Assembly (NCBI GenBank): GCA_002394185.1
Contig: DGTB01000124.1
Location: 1-23,309 of the forward strand
From: Bacteroidales bacterium UBA4347
GTDB lineage: Bacteria; Bacteroidota; Bacteroidia; Bacteroidales; P3
Length of the DNA stretch: 23,309 bases
Direction of reading: 5' to 3'
Shown piece after piece: positions 22,256 through 23,309 of this stretch. The notes under the pieces are model-generated. The model worked only from the letters and a program-made list of their open reading frames with translations. It was not told the DNA's origin and made no database searches. How positions within the stretch are numbered: position 1 is the stretch's first letter; every line of letters starts with the position of its first letter. Made by a program: the position numbers and the translations under genes.

Positions 22256-23056
22256 ATGAGGAATCCTGAAACAACCAAACATGACTACGGACACGGGCTG
22301 CTGATAGCAGGTGCCTACGGGCGCTGCGGATGCGCCATTCTGGCGGCACGAGCGGCACTGCGGAGCGGTTGCGGACTGGTGAGTGTGCACCTGCCGGGAC
22401 GATGTGTGAATGCCATGCAGACGGCCTTCCCCGAAGCCATGGTGGACATCGACACAAGTGACACGCTCTTCACCACTCCCCCAGCCCATCCGGAATACTA
22501 CTCGGCGTTGGCCATAGGCCCCGGTCTGGGCACCGAAGCCGCCACTCAGGAGGCCCTGCTGGCCACGCTCCTTGCCTGGCCCTCAGACCGGCCTCTCATC
22601 CTCGATGCCGACGCACTGAACATCATGGCCTCGAGACCAGACATTCTGGCTGCCGCCAGTGGACGGACGCTCCCCGCGGTCGTCACTCCGCACGAGCGGG
22701 AATACCATCGTCTTTTCGGAGAGAGGAATGCCGCCGAGGTGGCAAGCCAGGAGGGATTGATTGTAGTGCGCAAGGCGCATCGCACCCGCATATACTCGCC
22801 CGACGGCACTGTAACCGAGAATCATACAGGCAATGCCGGAATGGCGACAGCAGGGAGTGGCGATGTGCTGACGGGAATATTGTTAGGCATTAGTGCACAG
22901 AAAAAGAGCAACTTATACGAATCCGTGTGTTTGGGAGTGAGAATTCATGGCGAAATTGGGGACCGAGCGGTGGAAAAACAGTCGCAATCAAGCCTTGTAG
23001 CATCGGATTTGGTAGAAAATTTACGACTGGTAGAAGTCGAATTTACAGACGATTAG
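22256..23056 (+). CDS. nnrD: ADP/ATP-dependent NAD(P)H-hydrate dehydratase
   Basis: Repairs hydrated NADH and NADPH, using ADP in the bacterial group. The 266-residue ribokinase-like enzyme shows the glycine-rich start HGLLIAGAYGRCGCAILAAR, ALAIGPGLG (84-92), LILDADALN (114-122), TPHERE (144-149) and NAGMATAGSGDVLTG (193-207) with the catalytic Asp203. The NnrE epimerase domain often fused in front is absent, so NnrE must be separate. No promoter is evident in the 65-nt gap after the M16 gene, so it probably depends on read-through past the hairpin or on an unrecognised start site. It ends just before the tRNA promoter. Confidence 0.92.
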   Translation: MRNPETTKHDYGHGLLIAGAYGRCGCAILAARAALRSGCGLVSVHLPGRCVNAMQTAFPEAMVDIDTSDTLFTTPPAHPEYYSALAIGPGLGTEAATQEALLATLLAWPSDRPLILDADALNIMASRPDILAAASGRTLPAVVTPHEREYHRLFGERNAAEVASQEGLIVVRKAHRTRIYSPDGTVTENHTGNAGMATAGSGDVLTGILLGISAQKKSNLYESVCLGVRIHGEIGDRAVEKQSQSSLVASDLVENLRLVEVEFTDD

Positions 23057-23086
23057 AACAAGAAGAATAAAATATTTCAAAAAAAA

Positions 23087-23119
23087 TTTGGTGGGAATTA
23101 AAAAAGTGTGTATCTTTGC
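23087..23119 (+). promoter_or_regulatory. Promoter of the tRNA-Asn gene
   Basis: TTTG (23087-23090), a 20-nt spacer, and TATCTTTGC (23111-23119) match the Bacteroidota housekeeping consensus almost perfectly. It lies about 30 nt before the tRNA. Confidence 0.88.
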
Positions 23120-23150
23120 ACCCGATTTCGAAAGAGAAATCAACCAACAT

Positions 23151-23227
23151 TCCTCCTTAGCTCAGTTGGTTAGAGCACCTGACTGTTAATCAGGGGGTCG
23201 TTGGCTCAAGCCCATCCTGAAGCGCCA
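23151..23227 (+). tRNA. tRNA-Asn (GTT), irregular 3' half
   Basis: The D arm (GCTC/GAGC), the anticodon arm (CCTGA, loop CTGTTAA, TCAGG, anticodon GTT at 23185-23187), the variable loop and an encoded CCA at 23225-23227 are all in register for a 77-nt tRNA. The 3' half is odd. The T loop starts with C instead of the near-universal T (CTCAAGC), the T stem has one mismatch, and the acceptor strands TCCTCCT (23151-23157) and CTGAAGC (23217-23223) pair in only three of seven positions. It could be a decayed copy, an att junction or a sequence error. Confidence 0.72.
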
Positions 23228-23234
23228 AAAAATC

Positions 23235-23271
23235 AAGGAGTCAGTTAAAAATCTAACTCCTTTTTCTTTTT
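23235..23271 (+). terminator. Intrinsic terminator after the tRNA
   Basis: AAGGAGT (23235-23241) pairs with ACTCCTT (23256-23262), followed by a T-rich tail (TTTTTCTTTTT). It lies 8 nt after the CCA end and fits tRNA termination. Confidence 0.85.
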
Positions 23272-23274
23272 CCT

Positions 23275-23293
23275 GTCTACACCTAGTGTACAC
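23275..23293. repeat. Short palindrome at the right edge
   Basis: GTCTACAC (23275-23282) and GTGTACAC (23286-23293) form an inverted repeat with one mismatch around CTA; the core TACAC-CTA-GTGTA is perfect. It is the last structure before the window ends and could be a recombinase or operator site, but no neighbouring gene is visible to support a role. Confidence 0.45.
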
Positions 23294-23309
23294 GCAGCCG
23301 TTGGTTTCG

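Overview
The window is chromosomal DNA from a Bacteroidales bacterium (phylum Bacteroidota), probably an uncultured gut or rumen lineage; the genus cannot be fixed from this stretch. The evidence is: promoters of the Bacteroidota type (TTTG, about 20 nt, TAnnTTTGC) before several genes; almost no Shine-Dalgarno sites and A-rich leaders; Bacteroidota-specific families (DUF4293, DUF1599, the BT_3928-type DoxX protein, the FKBP lipoprotein, the flavobacterial-type arginine decarboxylase-like enzyme); and a gingipain-like C25 peptidase carrying a type IX secretion C-terminal signal. Coding DNA is GC-rich and spacers are AT-rich.

Left part (1-6652). A partial UDP-glucose 6-dehydrogenase gene (ugd, minus strand) runs off the left edge. 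Next on the minus strand is a two-gene unit: an orphan HATPase protein overlapping a YfcE-type phosphoesterase. Divergent from it, on the plus strand, are a probable surface lipoprotein and a polyprenyl-phosphate sugar-1-phosphate transferase, which together with ugd suggest exopolysaccharide or capsule synthesis. After a 352-nt spacer with 11-bp tandem repeats comes a monocistronic PLP-dependent decarboxylase with its own promoter, leader hairpin and bidirectional terminator.

Middle part (6693-17196). Eleven minus-strand genes lie head to tail with gaps of at most about 30 nt or ATGA overlaps, and look like one operon. In transcription order they are DUF1599, DoxX/BT_3928, DUF4293, tsaE, rsfS, ftsH, cdsA, psd, an RluA-family pseudouridine synthase, the C25/T9SS peptidase and an FKBP lipoprotein. 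The operon joins tRNA modification (t6A), ribosome silencing, membrane proteolysis and phosphatidylethanolamine synthesis, and ends with two exported proteins.

Right part (17426-23309). folP and cdaA (c-di-AMP synthase) form a plus-strand pair. A large secreted M16 metallopeptidase follows, then nnrD (NAD(P)H-hydrate repair), then a tRNA-Asn(GTT) gene with a textbook promoter and terminator but an irregular 3' half.

The most unusual signal is a set of short tandem arrays (7-, 8- and 11-bp units, about 3-5 copies) scattered through the window. A heptamer family GAGTKAW occurs at three loci. It supplies the tsaE start codon, overlaps the folP stop codon, and sits in frame inside ugd. An octamer array occurs both inside ugd and in the ugd leader, and a different heptamer lies inside the DUF1599 gene. 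Because 7 and 8 are not multiples of 3, gain or loss of a unit inside a gene would shift the reading frame. These arrays could therefore be a source of new protein loops, new gene boundaries, or phase variation. No CRISPR array, insertion sequence or transposase is visible.
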